From: Chthoniobacteraceae bacterium
GTDB lineage: Bacteria; Verrucomicrobiota; Verrucomicrobiia; Chthoniobacterales; Chthoniobacteraceae
Direction: 5' to 3'
DNA: 46,271 bases
NCBI GenBank assembly: GCA_947471505.1
Contig: CANIWM010000053.1
Span: 1 to 46,271 of the forward strand
Position 1 is the first letter of the stretch. Every line of letters starts with the position of its first letter. Positions 8,010 through 16,116 of this stretch are shown piece after piece. Below the pieces are notes generated by a model. The model was not told where the DNA came from. It ran no database searches and saw only the letters and a list, made by a program, of their open reading frames with translations. The translations under genes were made by a program, and so were the position numbers.

Positions 8010-9518
8010 ATGAATTATAACCCACTCGCCGCCAGCATCGCACTGCTCATTGCCATCCAGCCGTCTGTTTTTGCACAAGACAAGCCGGAGGCTGACAAGC
8101 CGCTCCACAAATTCCTTTCCGTGGACGATAAATCGAAGCTCTCCCTCGCTTACACGCTCCTCGATATTTGCGAGGAAGCCGCCGCGAAGGACGTGGACCG
8201 CTACAATGCGCGGCCTACCGTGCTCGCCCGCCAGATGGCAATCTGGGCCACCGCCGTCTATGACGCCTGGGCCGCGTATGATGAAAAAGCGGTGGGCACT
8301 CGGCTGGGCGCCACGCTCCGCCGCCCGAAAAAAGAGCAGACGCTCGCCAACAAACAAAAGGCCATCGCCTACGCCAGCCATCACGCGCTGATGTTTGTTT
8401 ACCCCGAATCGAAAGAATACCTCGAAGGCGAGATGAAGAAGCTCGGCTTCGACCCATCGATTATCTCCAAGGACCCGAAGAAGCCCGAGGGCGTCGGCCA
8501 ACTCGCAGCGGCTGCGGTCATCGAATACCGCCGCCACGACGGATCGAACCAGTTTGGCGATGAAGCCGGAACCGTCGGCGCAAAACCCTATTCGGACTAC
8601 ACCTTCTACGCTCCGGTCAATACGCCGGATAAAATCAACGACCCCGACCACTGGCAGCCCATCACTTTCACAAAGCCCGACGGCACAAAGGTCACGCCCG
8701 GCTTCCTCACGCCGCACTGGTATCGCGTGAAGCCGTTCGCCCTCGAAAACAGCGCGCAGTTCCGCCCCGGCCCGCCGCCATTGCTCACGAAAGACGCCGA
8801 GACGCTGAAGAAAGAAGCGGACCAAGTGCTGGAGTACAACGCCAAGCTCACGAACGAGCAGAAAGCCGTCGTCGAGTTCATGCGGGATGGCCCTCGGAGC
8901 ACCGGCCAAAGCGGGCACTGGCTACGCTTTGCACAGGATGTCTCCCGCCGCGACAAGCAGAGCCTCGACAAAGATGTGCAGCTCTATTTCGGCGTCGCGA
9001 ATGCAGCGTTCGACGCCTTCATCTCCTGCTGGGAAACGAAGCGCGTGTATGATTCCTCGCGCCCATGGACGCTCATCCACCACTTCTACAAAGGGCAGAA
9101 AATCACAGGTTGGGCAGGCCCTGAAGGTGGAACGAAGGAGATGAACGGCGAGGAATGGCATCCGTATTCGCCGGAGGTCTTCATCACTCCGCCATTCCCC
9201 GGATACACCAGCGGCCATGCCACCGTGAGCGGTGCCTGCGCCAAGATCATCGAGCTTTTCACCGGCTCCGACAAATACGGATTCGCCGAGCGCCGCAAGC
9301 ACTGCGAGCTGACGGAAAAGAACGGCGGCGAGATGATGACGCTGGACCTCCCGACGTGGAGCGGCACCGCAGAAATGGCCGCGCAATCCCGGGCGATGGG
9401 CGGCTACCACATCCCGATCGACAACAATGTCGGATTGAAAGTCGGCCGCGAACTCGCCACGTGGAGCTGGCCGAAGTATCAAGAATACTTCGCCGGGACC
9501 GCGAAAGTGCGTAACTAA
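8010..9518 (+). CDS. Vanadium-dependent haloperoxidase / PAP2-like phosphatase, exported
   Basis: The ATG at 8010 opens a 502-residue protein with a signal peptide (SIALLIAIQPSVFAQ); the upstream ATG at 7926 lacks one. The C-terminal half carries the three vanadate/phosphate-binding motifs of the chloroperoxidase-PAP2 superfamily. These are K(x)nRP in TKRVYDSSRPW (near residue 350), SGH in GYTSGHATVSGA (near 400), and R(x)5H in SRAMGGYHIP (near 463), where the His would bind vanadate. The N-terminal all-alpha region (AIWATAVYDAWAAYD) matches bacterial vanadium chloroperoxidase-like proteins of about 450-600 residues. The likely role is periplasmic halide oxidation or phosphomonoester hydrolysis, and sequence alone does not decide between them. 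It is followed 60 bp later by the second porin. Confidence 0.85.
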   Translation: MNYNPLAASIALLIAIQPSVFAQDKPEADKPLHKFLSVDDKSKLSLAYTLLDICEEAAAKDVDRYNARPTVLARQMAIWATAVYDAWAAYDEKAVGTRLGATLRRPKKEQTLANKQKAIAYASHHALMFVYPESKEYLEGEMKKLGFDPSIISKDPKKPEGVGQLAAAAVIEYRRHDGSNQFGDEAGTVGAKPYSDYTFYAPVNTPDKINDPDHWQPITFTKPDGTKVTPGFLTPHWYRVKPFALENSAQFRPGPPPLLTKDAETLKKEADQVLEYNAKLTNEQKAVVEFMRDGPRSTGQSGHWLRFAQDVSRRDKQSLDKDVQLYFGVANAAFDAFISCWETKRVYDSSRPWTLIHHFYKGQKITGWAGPEGGTKEMNGEEWHPYSPEVFITPPFPGYTSGHATVSGACAKIIELFTGSDKYGFAERRKHCELTEKNGGEMMTLDLPTWSGTAEMAAQSRAMGGYHIPIDNNVGLKVGRELATWSWPKYQEYFAGTAKVRN

Positions 9519-9541
9519 ACACCTTCTCGATCTCCTCAAAT

Positions 9542-9578
9542 AACCAAACCAAACAACCAAACCAAACAACCAAACTAA
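9542..9578 (+). repeat. 13-bp A/C-only repeats in leader of second porin
   Basis: AACCAAACCAAAC occurs twice head to tail (9542-9554, 9555-9567) and a third, variant copy (AACCAAACTAAA) runs into the ATG at 9579. The leader holds almost no G and no Shine-Dalgarno, so it should be unstructured. It may act as a translation-enhancing leader or arise from replication slippage. Confidence 0.8.
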
Positions 9579-10973
9579 ATGAACAACAAACTAACATTGG
9601 CGGTTCTCGCCGTGCTCACTACATCGCTCCACGCAGGACCTGCTGCCGCAAAGGCACCTCAGCCTGCCGAGGGCAAACTCATCACCTGGGACGTGCAAGA
9701 CCGCGTCCGCTGGGAAATCAAAGACAACGCCTTTGACTTCAACAGCGGCGTCCGCACCATCAACGACGACAACTGGGTGCTCAACCGCTTCCGCCTCGGC
9801 CTCGGCGTCCAGCCGACCGACTGGCTCAAAGTCTATGCACAGACGCAGGACTCGCGCGAGTGGCTCAGCGACCGCGCTGACATCCCCGGCCGCTTCGGTG
9901 CGGATGGCGACGACTCGTTTGACCTCCGCCAGGCCTACATCGAACTCTCGATGAATGAATGGGGACTCAAAATCGGTCGTCAGATCCTCAGCTACGGCGA
10001 CGAGCGCCTCATCGGCCCTGCCGACTGGCTGAACCTCGGCAACGTGTTCGACGCCGTAAAGCTCACCTACAAAGGCGAGGGCTGGAGCGTTGACGCCTTC
10101 TCCGGCACCCGCGTCACCCACGACCGCGGACAATTCAACCAGAGCGATCTCTTCAACGGCAACGAGACACACCGCGAGCAAGTCTTCAGCGGCCTCTACT
10201 TCAACACCAGCGCACTGAACATCGCCAACACCGACCTCTACGCGCTGCACCTCCACCAGGCTGGAGACACGGACTTCTTCACACTCGGCACCCGCTTGAA
10301 ATCCAAGCCCGCCGCACCCGCACCGATGCAGCACGACGGCAAGAGCATGAAGCACGATGGCAAAGCCATGGTGTGCCCTGCACCAGCCGCAAGCCCGTGG
10401 GATTGGGACGCGGAGTTCGCATTCCAGTTCGGCGAAGTCGGCGGACGCGACCTCACCGCATTCGCAGGCCACGCCGGGATTGGCTACACGATCCCCGGTT
10501 GCCCGATCCACTCGCGCCTCGGCCTCGAATATAACTACGCCACCGGCGACGGAGATCCACTCGATGGCGACGTGGAGACGTTCCAAAACCTCTTCCCGTC
10601 GAACCACAAGTTCTACGGCTTCATGGACGCCTTCTCGTGGCAGAACGTCCACGACGTCGCAGTGAGCTGGAAAGCCAAGCCCTGCGCGGACGTGACCGCC
10701 CGCCTCGACTACCACGCCTTCTGGCTGGCCGACACCAACGACGTCTGGTACCGCGCCAACGGAACCACAGCCGTCCGTCCGCTGAGCCCAGCCGCCCGCA
10801 ACGCAGACAGCTACGCAGGCTCGGAAATCGACCTCGTCGTGACCTGGCAGGCGCGCAAGGAACTCGTCATCGAAGCCGGTGCCAGCCACTTCTTCGCAGG
10901 CAGCTACCTCGGCGACACCGGCGCGGAAAGCGATGCCAACTTCGGCTACGTGCAAGCGACCATCAGCTTCTAA
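9579..10973 (+). CDS. Alginate-export-type (AlgE-like) outer membrane porin
   Basis: This 464-residue protein has a signal peptide (MNNKLTLAVLAVLTTSLHA). It has the AlgE/alginate_exp pattern: an early RVRWEIKDN strand, LNRFRLGLGVQPTDWLKVYAQTQDSREW, then DLRQAYIELS and WGLKIGRQILSYGDERLIGPADW, which is strongly typical of that family. It ends in strand-like GYVQATISF with terminal Phe. At about residues 248-263 an insert carries two HDGK-type heptads (MQHDGKS, MKHDGKA) beside a Cys, probably on a loop and possibly metal-binding (inference). The predicted role is outer-membrane passage of anionic polymers or other solutes. The gene has its own A/C-rich leader and its own terminator. Confidence 0.85.
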   Translation: MNNKLTLAVLAVLTTSLHAGPAAAKAPQPAEGKLITWDVQDRVRWEIKDNAFDFNSGVRTINDDNWVLNRFRLGLGVQPTDWLKVYAQTQDSREWLSDRADIPGRFGADGDDSFDLRQAYIELSMNEWGLKIGRQILSYGDERLIGPADWLNLGNVFDAVKLTYKGEGWSVDAFSGTRVTHDRGQFNQSDLFNGNETHREQVFSGLYFNTSALNIANTDLYALHLHQAGDTDFFTLGTRLKSKPAAPAPMQHDGKSMKHDGKAMVCPAPAASPWDWDAEFAFQFGEVGGRDLTAFAGHAGIGYTIPGCPIHSRLGLEYNYATGDGDPLDGDVETFQNLFPSNHKFYGFMDAFSWQNVHDVAVSWKAKPCADVTARLDYHAFWLADTNDVWYRANGTTAVRPLSPAARNADSYAGSEIDLVVTWQARKELVIEAGASHFFAGSYLGDTGAESDANFGYVQATISF

Positions 10974-10980
10974 AACCTCT

Positions 10981-11045
10981 CCACCTTTGGGTGGTGTTTG
11001 GTGAGAACGGCCCGTTGTGTGATGCAGCGGGCCGTTCTTTTTTTT
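10981..11045 (+). terminator. Terminator after second porin, near-copy of that at 7120
   Basis: A small hairpin (CCACC-tttg-GGTGG, 10981-10994) is followed by GAACGGCCCG (11005-11014) pairing with CGGGCCGTTC (11028-11037) and eight T. The linker GTGTTTGGTGA is identical to that of the first porin terminator, so the two 3' units share ancestry. Confidence 0.92.
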
Positions 11046-11097
11046 GCGGTGGACGGCGGCACAGTCGGGTTGGGAGGGTGATTTGGGGAGAAATGGC

Positions 11098-11333
11098 AAT
11101 TACCACGTCCGGAGGACGAATTACCACCCCCGAAAGTCGAAGTACCACGTCAGGAGGGCGCGGTACCACGTCAGAAAGCTGAAGTACCACGTCAGGAAGG
11201 CGAAGTACCACGTCAGAAACCCGTGGTACCACCTCCGATGGCCAAAGTACCTGGTACTTTGCCCATCTCGCGTGGTACTTTGCCTTTCTGACGTGGTACT
11301 TCAGCTTTCGGACGTGGTACTTCACCCTTGTCT
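11098..11333. repeat. 21-bp phased iteron-like array with direct and inverted arms
   Basis: TACCAC-type cores start at exactly 21-bp steps at 11101, 11122, 11143, 11164, 11185, 11206 and 11227, with a TACCTG variant at 11248; the consensus unit is AAGTACCACGTCAGAAAGCG. The inverse core GTGGTA then occurs at 11272, 11293 and 11314, and at 11251 as a TGGTA variant, also at 21-bp steps. The arms meet in a palindrome, CAAAGTACC-t-GGTACTTTG (about 11243-11261). There are no spacers, so it is not CRISPR. Twenty-one bp is two helical turns, so all cores face the same side of the DNA. Because 21 is also seven codons, reading frames stay open across it (heptads such as YHVRKAK), but I do not call a gene. 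Confidence 0.93.
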
Positions 11334-11620
11334 GGTGAAATTTGCACATCCGTGCCTGAACAGGCTCAAATCGGTGGCTATATTTATACAGCCGTCTCTG
11401 GAAAGGCCGCTTTTCCAGCCGTCGGTTTCCATAGCTCGGAGAGGACTGACTCTACCTCCGGCAGGAGAACGTCCGTCAGGAGATGCGGACTTCTGCTCTC
11501 ACGAGCCCTTGCCGCCCATCCTCCTGCCGCCCAAGGAGACCGAGAGAGAAGATCTTCTGTCCAAATAGAACACGCCCGCTCTATAACAAGGCTCCGACGC
11601 GCCCCGCGCGGCTCTTTTTA
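11334..11620 (+). promoter_or_regulatory. Upstream region of the RND efflux operon
   Basis: This stretch of about 290 bases lies between the repeat array and the pump gene and has no convincing gene. It contains a 7-bp stem-loop (CTGGAAA 11398-11404 with TTTCCAG 11412-11418) and an AT-rich patch (TATATTTATAC near 11380) that could hold a promoter -10. I do not recognise a riboswitch. An in-frame extension of the pump ORF reaches back to 11483 but encodes a Pro/Arg-rich tail in front of the first transmembrane helix. Confidence 0.45.
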
Positions 11621-14600
11621 ATGAACCTCATCCGCAGTTCACTCCGCCGGCCTTTTACGGTCATCGTCGCCGTGGTGGCGCTGTGCCTTGGCGGGTGGAT
11701 GGCGATTTCGCGGATGGCGCGCGATGTTTTCCCCGCGCTGGGCATCCCGACGATCTATGTCGCGCAGCCTTATGGCGGCATGGACCCAGCGCAGATGGAG
11801 GGCTACCTCACTTACTATTACGAGTATCACTTTCTCTACATCACGGGCATCGAGCATGTGGAGAGCAAGAGCATCCAGGGCGCGAGCATCATGAAGCTGC
11901 AATTCCACCCCGGCACGGATATGTCGGCGGCGATGGCGGAGACGGTGGCGTATGTAAATCGCGCCCGCGCTTTCATGCCGCCGGGGACGCCGGGGCCGTT
12001 TATCACGCGGTTCGACGCGGGGTCGGTGCCGGTGGGGCAGCTTGTTTTTTCCACGGAGAATCCGGCGCGGACGGTGGGGCAAATGCAGGACGCTGCGCTG
12101 AATATGGTGCGCCCGCTTTTTGCCACGCTGCCCGGTGTCTCGGCGCCGCCGCCGTTTGGCGGGAGCGCGCGGACCATCGTGGTAAATGTAAAGCCGGACC
12201 GCTTGCGCGCGCTGGGATTTTCGCCCGATGACATCGTGCAGGCCATCGCCGCGGCGAACGTGCTGAGCCCGAGCGGCAATATGAATCTCGGCGACCAGTA
12301 TCCCATCGTGCCTGTGAATGCCGTGGTGAAAGTGCCGAAGGACCTCGAAGCCGTGCCGCTGCGCGTGACGCCGAACGGCGCGGTATATGTCCGCGACGTG
12401 GCCACCGTGGATGATCAAAGCGACATCGTGACGAGCTACGCGCTCGTGAACGGACGCCGCACGGTTTACATGCCGGTGACGAAGCGCGCCGATGCTTCGA
12501 CGCTGGCGGTGGTGGATTTGGTGAAAGCGAATCTGCCGAAGTTCCAGGCGGCTGTTCCCGACGACGTGAAGGTGTCGCTCGAAATGGACCAGACGCCCGT
12601 GGTGCTGCGGGCCATCGGCGACCTCGTCAAAGAAGGCGCAATCGGCGCGGCGCTGACGGGGCTGATGGTGCTGCTATTTTTGCGCAGCGTGCGAAGTGCG
12701 CTCATCGTGGTGATCAATATCCCGGTCGCGCTGCTATCGGCGGCGTTCGCGCTGTGGGTCACGGGGCAGAGCATACATCTCATGACGCTCGGAGGACTCG
12801 CGCTGGCGGTGGGCATCCTTGTGGACGAAGCGACCGTGGCCATCGAAAACATCCACGCGCATTTGCATCGCGGCGCGACCGCGGCCCGCGCGGCTTACGA
12901 TGCGACCGTGGAGACTGCCGTGCCGCGCTTGCTGGCGATGCTGTGCGTGCTCGCCGTTTTCACGCCCGCGCTTTTCATGACGGGCGCAGCGCGCGCGCTG
13001 TTTGCGCCGCTGGCGATGGCCGTGGGTTTTGCGATGGTGGCGTCGTATTTTTTGTCGAGCACGCTCGTGCCGGTGTTGTGCGTATGGCTGCTGCGCCGTA
13101 GCTGCGACGCCCCCGTCGCAGTAAGTGCCCGCGACGCCTCGTCGCGCAGTGTCATCGCCGCACTCGCCCGCCCGTTTGTCTTTGGTCGCTGGCTGCTAAT
13201 TCCCTGTTACCTCGTCGCCACGATATTCGCCGTGTGGGTTTTCGGTCGCGGCCTCGGCGTGGAGATTTTCCCGCAAGCGGACTCCGGCCAACTCGCAGTC
13301 CGACTGCGCGCGCCGGCCGGCACGCGGCTCGACCTCACCGAGCAGATGGGCCTCCGCGCGCTGGAGCTCATCAAGCGCGATGCGGGCGCGGACAACGTGG
13401 TCATCAGCATGGGCCTCGTCGGCGTCCATGCGTCGAACTACCCCGTAAACCTCATCCACCAATGGAACGCCGGACCGGAGGAAGCGTGGTTTTCCGTCGC
13501 GTTCAAGCCCGGCGTGCGCGTTCCCGAGCTGCGCGAAAAACTCCGCGCGACCTTCGCCGCCGAGCTTCCGAATGTGCGCGTTTCCTTCGAGCCGGCGGAC
13601 ATCGTTTCGCGCGTGATGAGCTTCGGCTCGAACACGCCCATCGAAGTCGCAGTCAGCGGCGCGAGCCTGCCCGACAGCCGCGCCCACGCCGAAAAGCTGC
13701 TCGCAAAACTCAAGACGCTCCCCACGCTCCGCGACGTGCAAATCGCGCAGGAACTCGATTTCCCCACGGTGAATGTGGACGTGAACCGAGAGCGCGCCGG
13801 ACTGCTCGGCGTTCGTGAAATGGACGTCGCCAAATCGCTCGTTCCTGCCACGACCTCATCGCGATTTACGCTGCCGATTTATTGGTCCGACCCGAAGACC
13901 GGCATCAGCATGAGCGTGCAAGTGCAAATCCCGCAGACGCAGACAAAGTCGCTCGAAGACCTACGCAACGTCCCCATCACCGCCGCCGCCGGAAAGACCG
14001 TGCCGCTGCGAAACATCGCGTCGATTTCGCAAGGCACGACGCCCGGAACTTACGAGCGCTACAACATGGCGCGCACCGTGAGCATCACCGCAAACATCCA
14101 CGGCGCCGCGCTCGGAACCGCAGCCGAACAAGTCCGCGCCGCCATCGCCGAAGTCGGCGCGCCGCCGCCAAAAACCGCAGTCGCCCTACGCGGACAAACG
14201 ATCCCGCTGGACGAATTGCTCGGCGGTTTCCGCAGCGGACTCATCGTCGCAATCATCGTCATCGTGCTGCTGCTGCTCGCGAATTTCCAAAGCATCCGCC
14301 TCACACTCGCCGTCGTCAGCACCATCCCCGCCGTCCTCGCCGGAGTCGTGCTCGCGCTGCGGTTCACCGGCACGACGCTCAATATCCAAAGCGCCATCGG
14401 AGCCATCATGGCCGTGGGCGTCGCCGTCGCGAACGCGATCCTGCTCGTCACATTTGCCGAGCGCGCCCGCCGCTCCGGACAGACCCGGCGCGAAGCCGCG
14501 CTCACCGGAGTATCGAGCCGCGCCCGCGCCATTTTGATGACCAGTTTCGCCATGTGCGCCGGCATGGTCCCGATGGCACTAGGCCTCGGCGAAGGCGGCG

Positions 14601-14764
14601 CACAAACCGCCCCGCTCGGACGCGCCGTCCTCGGCGGCCTCATCGCCGCGACCGCCGCAACGCTCTTCATCCTCCCCGCATTCTTCGCCCTGCTCACCAC
14701 ACGGAAAGTAAAACCAATCTCGCTCGACCCGGATGACCCGGAGAGCGGGCATTTCGCAAAATGA
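11621..14764 (+). CDS. RND-family efflux permease (AcrB/HAE-type)
   Basis: The start at 11621 gives a 1047-residue pump, the usual RND length, beginning with the typical MNLIRSSLRRPFTVIV first helix. Twelve helices and two large periplasmic loops are evident: N-half helices around LTGLMVLLFLRSVRSALIVVINIPVALL, and C-half helices around SGLIVAIIVIVLLLLANFQSIRLTL. In TM4 the proton-relay acidic pair is Asp402-Glu403 (GILVDEATVAIEN), not the Asp-Asp of AcrB. The YYYEYHFLYITGIEHVES segment matches a subfamily common in Acidobacteria and Verrucomicrobia. The substrate is not predictable. The TGA overlaps the ATG of the adaptor gene by 4 bp. A pair of palindromes sits in the cytoplasmic linker after TM6. 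Confidence 0.93.
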   Translation: MNLIRSSLRRPFTVIVAVVALCLGGWMAISRMARDVFPALGIPTIYVAQPYGGMDPAQMEGYLTYYYEYHFLYITGIEHVESKSIQGASIMKLQFHPGTDMSAAMAETVAYVNRARAFMPPGTPGPFITRFDAGSVPVGQLVFSTENPARTVGQMQDAALNMVRPLFATLPGVSAPPPFGGSARTIVVNVKPDRLRALGFSPDDIVQAIAAANVLSPSGNMNLGDQYPIVPVNAVVKVPKDLEAVPLRVTPNGAVYVRDVATVDDQSDIVTSYALVNGRRTVYMPVTKRADASTLAVVDLVKANLPKFQAAVPDDVKVSLEMDQTPVVLRAIGDLVKEGAIGAALTGLMVLLFLRSVRSALIVVINIPVALLSAAFALWVTGQSIHLMTLGGLALAVGILVDEATVAIENIHAHLHRGATAARAAYDATVETAVPRLLAMLCVLAVFTPALFMTGAARALFAPLAMAVGFAMVASYFLSSTLVPVLCVWLLRRSCDAPVAVSARDASSRSVIAALARPFVFGRWLLIPCYLVATIFAVWVFGRGLGVEIFPQADSGQLAVRLRAPAGTRLDLTEQMGLRALELIKRDAGADNVVISMGLVGVHASNYPVNLIHQWNAGPEEAWFSVAFKPGVRVPELREKLRATFAAELPNVRVSFEPADIVSRVMSFGSNTPIEVAVSGASLPDSRAHAEKLLAKLKTLPTLRDVQIAQELDFPTVNVDVNRERAGLLGVREMDVAKSLVPATTSSRFTLPIYWSDPKTGISMSVQVQIPQTQTKSLEDLRNVPITAAAGKTVPLRNIASISQGTTPGTYERYNMARTVSITANIHGAALGTAAEQVRAAIAEVGAPPPKTAVALRGQTIPLDELLGGFRSGLIVAIIVIVLLLLANFQSIRLTLAVVSTIPAVLAGVVLALRFTGTTLNIQSAIGAIMAVGVAVANAILLVTFAERARRSGQTRREAALTGVSSRARAILMTSFAMCAGMVPMALGLGEGGAQTAPLGRAVLGGLIAATAATLFILPAFFALLTTRKVKPISLDPDDPESGHFAK
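13102..13145. repeat. Two adjacent palindromes inside the RND permease gene
   Basis: CTGCGACG-cccc-CGTCGCAG (13102-13121) and GCGACG-cct-CGTCGC (13131-13145) lie side by side in frame. They encode the linker CDAPVAVSARDASSRS between the two halves of the pump. They resemble REP-type elements inserted in frame, where a flexible cytoplasmic loop tolerates extra residues. Confidence 0.7.
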
Positions 14765-15810
14765 AATCACGCAGCTTCATTCACCGATGCTCATTGGGCC
14801 TATACGCCCTATACGGCCTATCAGCCCTAGCCGCCGAGCCGACGCCCGTAAAACTCACTACGCCAAAGCGCGCCGACATTCACCGCTGGGTGACGCTGCC
14901 CGGCACGCTGAAGGCTAACCAGCAAGCCACGCTCTACGCGAAGGTCGCGGGCTATCTCACGAAGGTTGCCGTCGATAAAGGCGACACGGTGAAAGCCGAC
15001 CAGCCGCTCGGCGAACTCGAAGTGCCCGAGCTGCTCGCGGATTTGAAGAAGTTCGAAGCCGACGTGAAGGTCGCGGAAATCGAACTCGGTCGCCTCACCG
15101 ACGCGCAGAAAAAAGCGCCGGACCTCGTCCTCCCGCAGATGCTCGACAAAGCGCGCGGTTCCGCCGACGTGGCCCGCGCGACGATGGAGCGCACGAAGAC
15201 GCTGCTCGATTTCGCGAAAATCACCGCGCCATTTCCCGGCGTCATCACCGCGCGATTTGTGGACAACGGCGCATTTGTCCCGAGCGCCACGAGCGGCAGC
15301 GCAGCGCAAAATGCCGCGCTCTTTACGCTCATGGATTTCACCGTCGTCCGCGCTCAGGTCGCCGTGCCGGAACTGGAGACGCCGTTTATCAAAAGCGGCC
15401 TGCCCGTGAAGCTCGGCCTCGAAGCGCTGCCGGGCAAATCGTTCGACGGCACCATCTCGCGATTCTCCGGTGCGCTCGATGAAGCCACGCGCACGATGCT
15501 CGTCGAGGCAGACCTGCCAAACCCCGACGGCGCGTTCCGCCCCGGCATGTATGCCATCATCCGAATCGCCGTGGAAAAGCACACCGGCGCACTCGTCGTC
15601 CCGGTCGAAGCGCTCGCGATGGAAAAGACGAACGCCTTCCTTTTCAAACACGCCGACGGCAAAGCGAAGAAGGCAGCCGTGAAGCTCGGCTTCAACGACG
15701 GCACAAACGCCGAAGTCCTCGAGGGTCTCGCGGAAGGCGAGCAAGTCATCGTCGTAGGAAAAGCGACTTTCACCGACGGACAAGCCGTTAAGCCGGAGGC
15801 CGCGAAATGA
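14761..15810 (+). CDS. RND efflux periplasmic adaptor (membrane fusion protein)
   Basis: This 349-residue HlyD/MFP protein has a signal peptide (CSLGLYALYGLSALAAE). Next comes a lipoyl-like half (VAGYLTKVAVDKGDTVKADQPLGELEVPEL) and an alpha-hairpin (about residues 95-140). The second lipoyl half is FAKITAPFPGVITARFVDNGAFV. Beta-barrel and membrane-proximal parts follow, with PGMYAIIRI and VPVEALAM. It bridges the RND pump and the TolC-like channel in the periplasm. Its ATG overlaps the pump stop codon, which implies translational coupling. The signal region contains a 9-bp repeat (GCCTATACG-like, about 14796-14831). No lipobox Cys is seen, so it is probably not lipidated. Confidence 0.93.
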   Translation: MKSRSFIHRCSLGLYALYGLSALAAEPTPVKLTTPKRADIHRWVTLPGTLKANQQATLYAKVAGYLTKVAVDKGDTVKADQPLGELEVPELLADLKKFEADVKVAEIELGRLTDAQKKAPDLVLPQMLDKARGSADVARATMERTKTLLDFAKITAPFPGVITARFVDNGAFVPSATSGSAAQNAALFTLMDFTVVRAQVAVPELETPFIKSGLPVKLGLEALPGKSFDGTISRFSGALDEATRTMLVEADLPNPDGAFRPGMYAIIRIAVEKHTGALVVPVEALAMEKTNAFLFKHADGKAKKAAVKLGFNDGTNAEVLEGLAEGEQVIVVGKATFTDGQAVKPEAAK

Positions 15811-15855
15811 ACGTGCGGCTTTCTATTTAAGCGCATCCGAAGTAGCCTGCCGCAA

Positions 15856-16116
15856 ATGAGCACCATCACCGCAATTCTCGAAGCCGACGAAGACGGCACG
15901 CTACACCTTCCGCTTCCGCCTGAATACAAGGGCGGAAAAGTGGAGGTGACGGCGACCATCACGCCTATCACTGCTGCAAATCCCGAATCTACGCGGGAGG
16001 CGGCTGCGGCTGCGCTCCGGCTTCTCAGTGAAATGGGAACCTTCCGCGAAATCACGGACCCCGTTGCGTGGCAGCGGGAGATTCGCAAGGACCGGGTGCT
16101 CCCCGGACGTGAGTAA
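15856..16116 (+). CDS. Antitoxin-like protein paired with PIN toxin
   Basis: The 86-residue product begins MSTITAILEADEDGTLHLPLP, an N-terminal beta-strand pattern seen in small antitoxins of VapBC-like pairs. It ends with a charged tail (DPVAWQREIRKDRVLPGRE) of the type that wraps the toxin active site. The stop TAA shares one base with the ATG of the PIN gene, the usual antitoxin-first order. It follows the adaptor gene after 45 bp; TATTTA near 15823 could be part of its own promoter. Antitoxin identity rests on size, gene order and these patterns, since no classic DNA-binding fold is certain. Confidence 0.78.
   Translation: MSTITAILEADEDGTLHLPLPPEYKGGKVEVTATITPITAANPESTREAAAAALRLLSEMGTFREITDPVAWQREIRKDRVLPGRE

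Noticed and set aside
9591-11099. A 502-residue minus-strand ORF over the second porin
   Set aside because: Val/Glu/Ala-rich shadow of a well-supported porin gene with strong codon bias on the plus strand.
11098-11333. CRISPR array
   Set aside because: Units are contiguous with no unique spacers, change orientation halfway, and no cas gene is present in the window.
11044-11568. A 174-residue heptad-repeat protein (YHVRKAK-type) as a real gene
   Set aside because: Because the unit is 21 bp, several frames on both strands stay open by arithmetic; there is no ribosome site, and the sequence before and after the array is not protein-like.
11334-11620. Riboswitch in the RND operon leader
   Set aside because: Only one short stem-loop is evident and no known aptamer core could be recognised.
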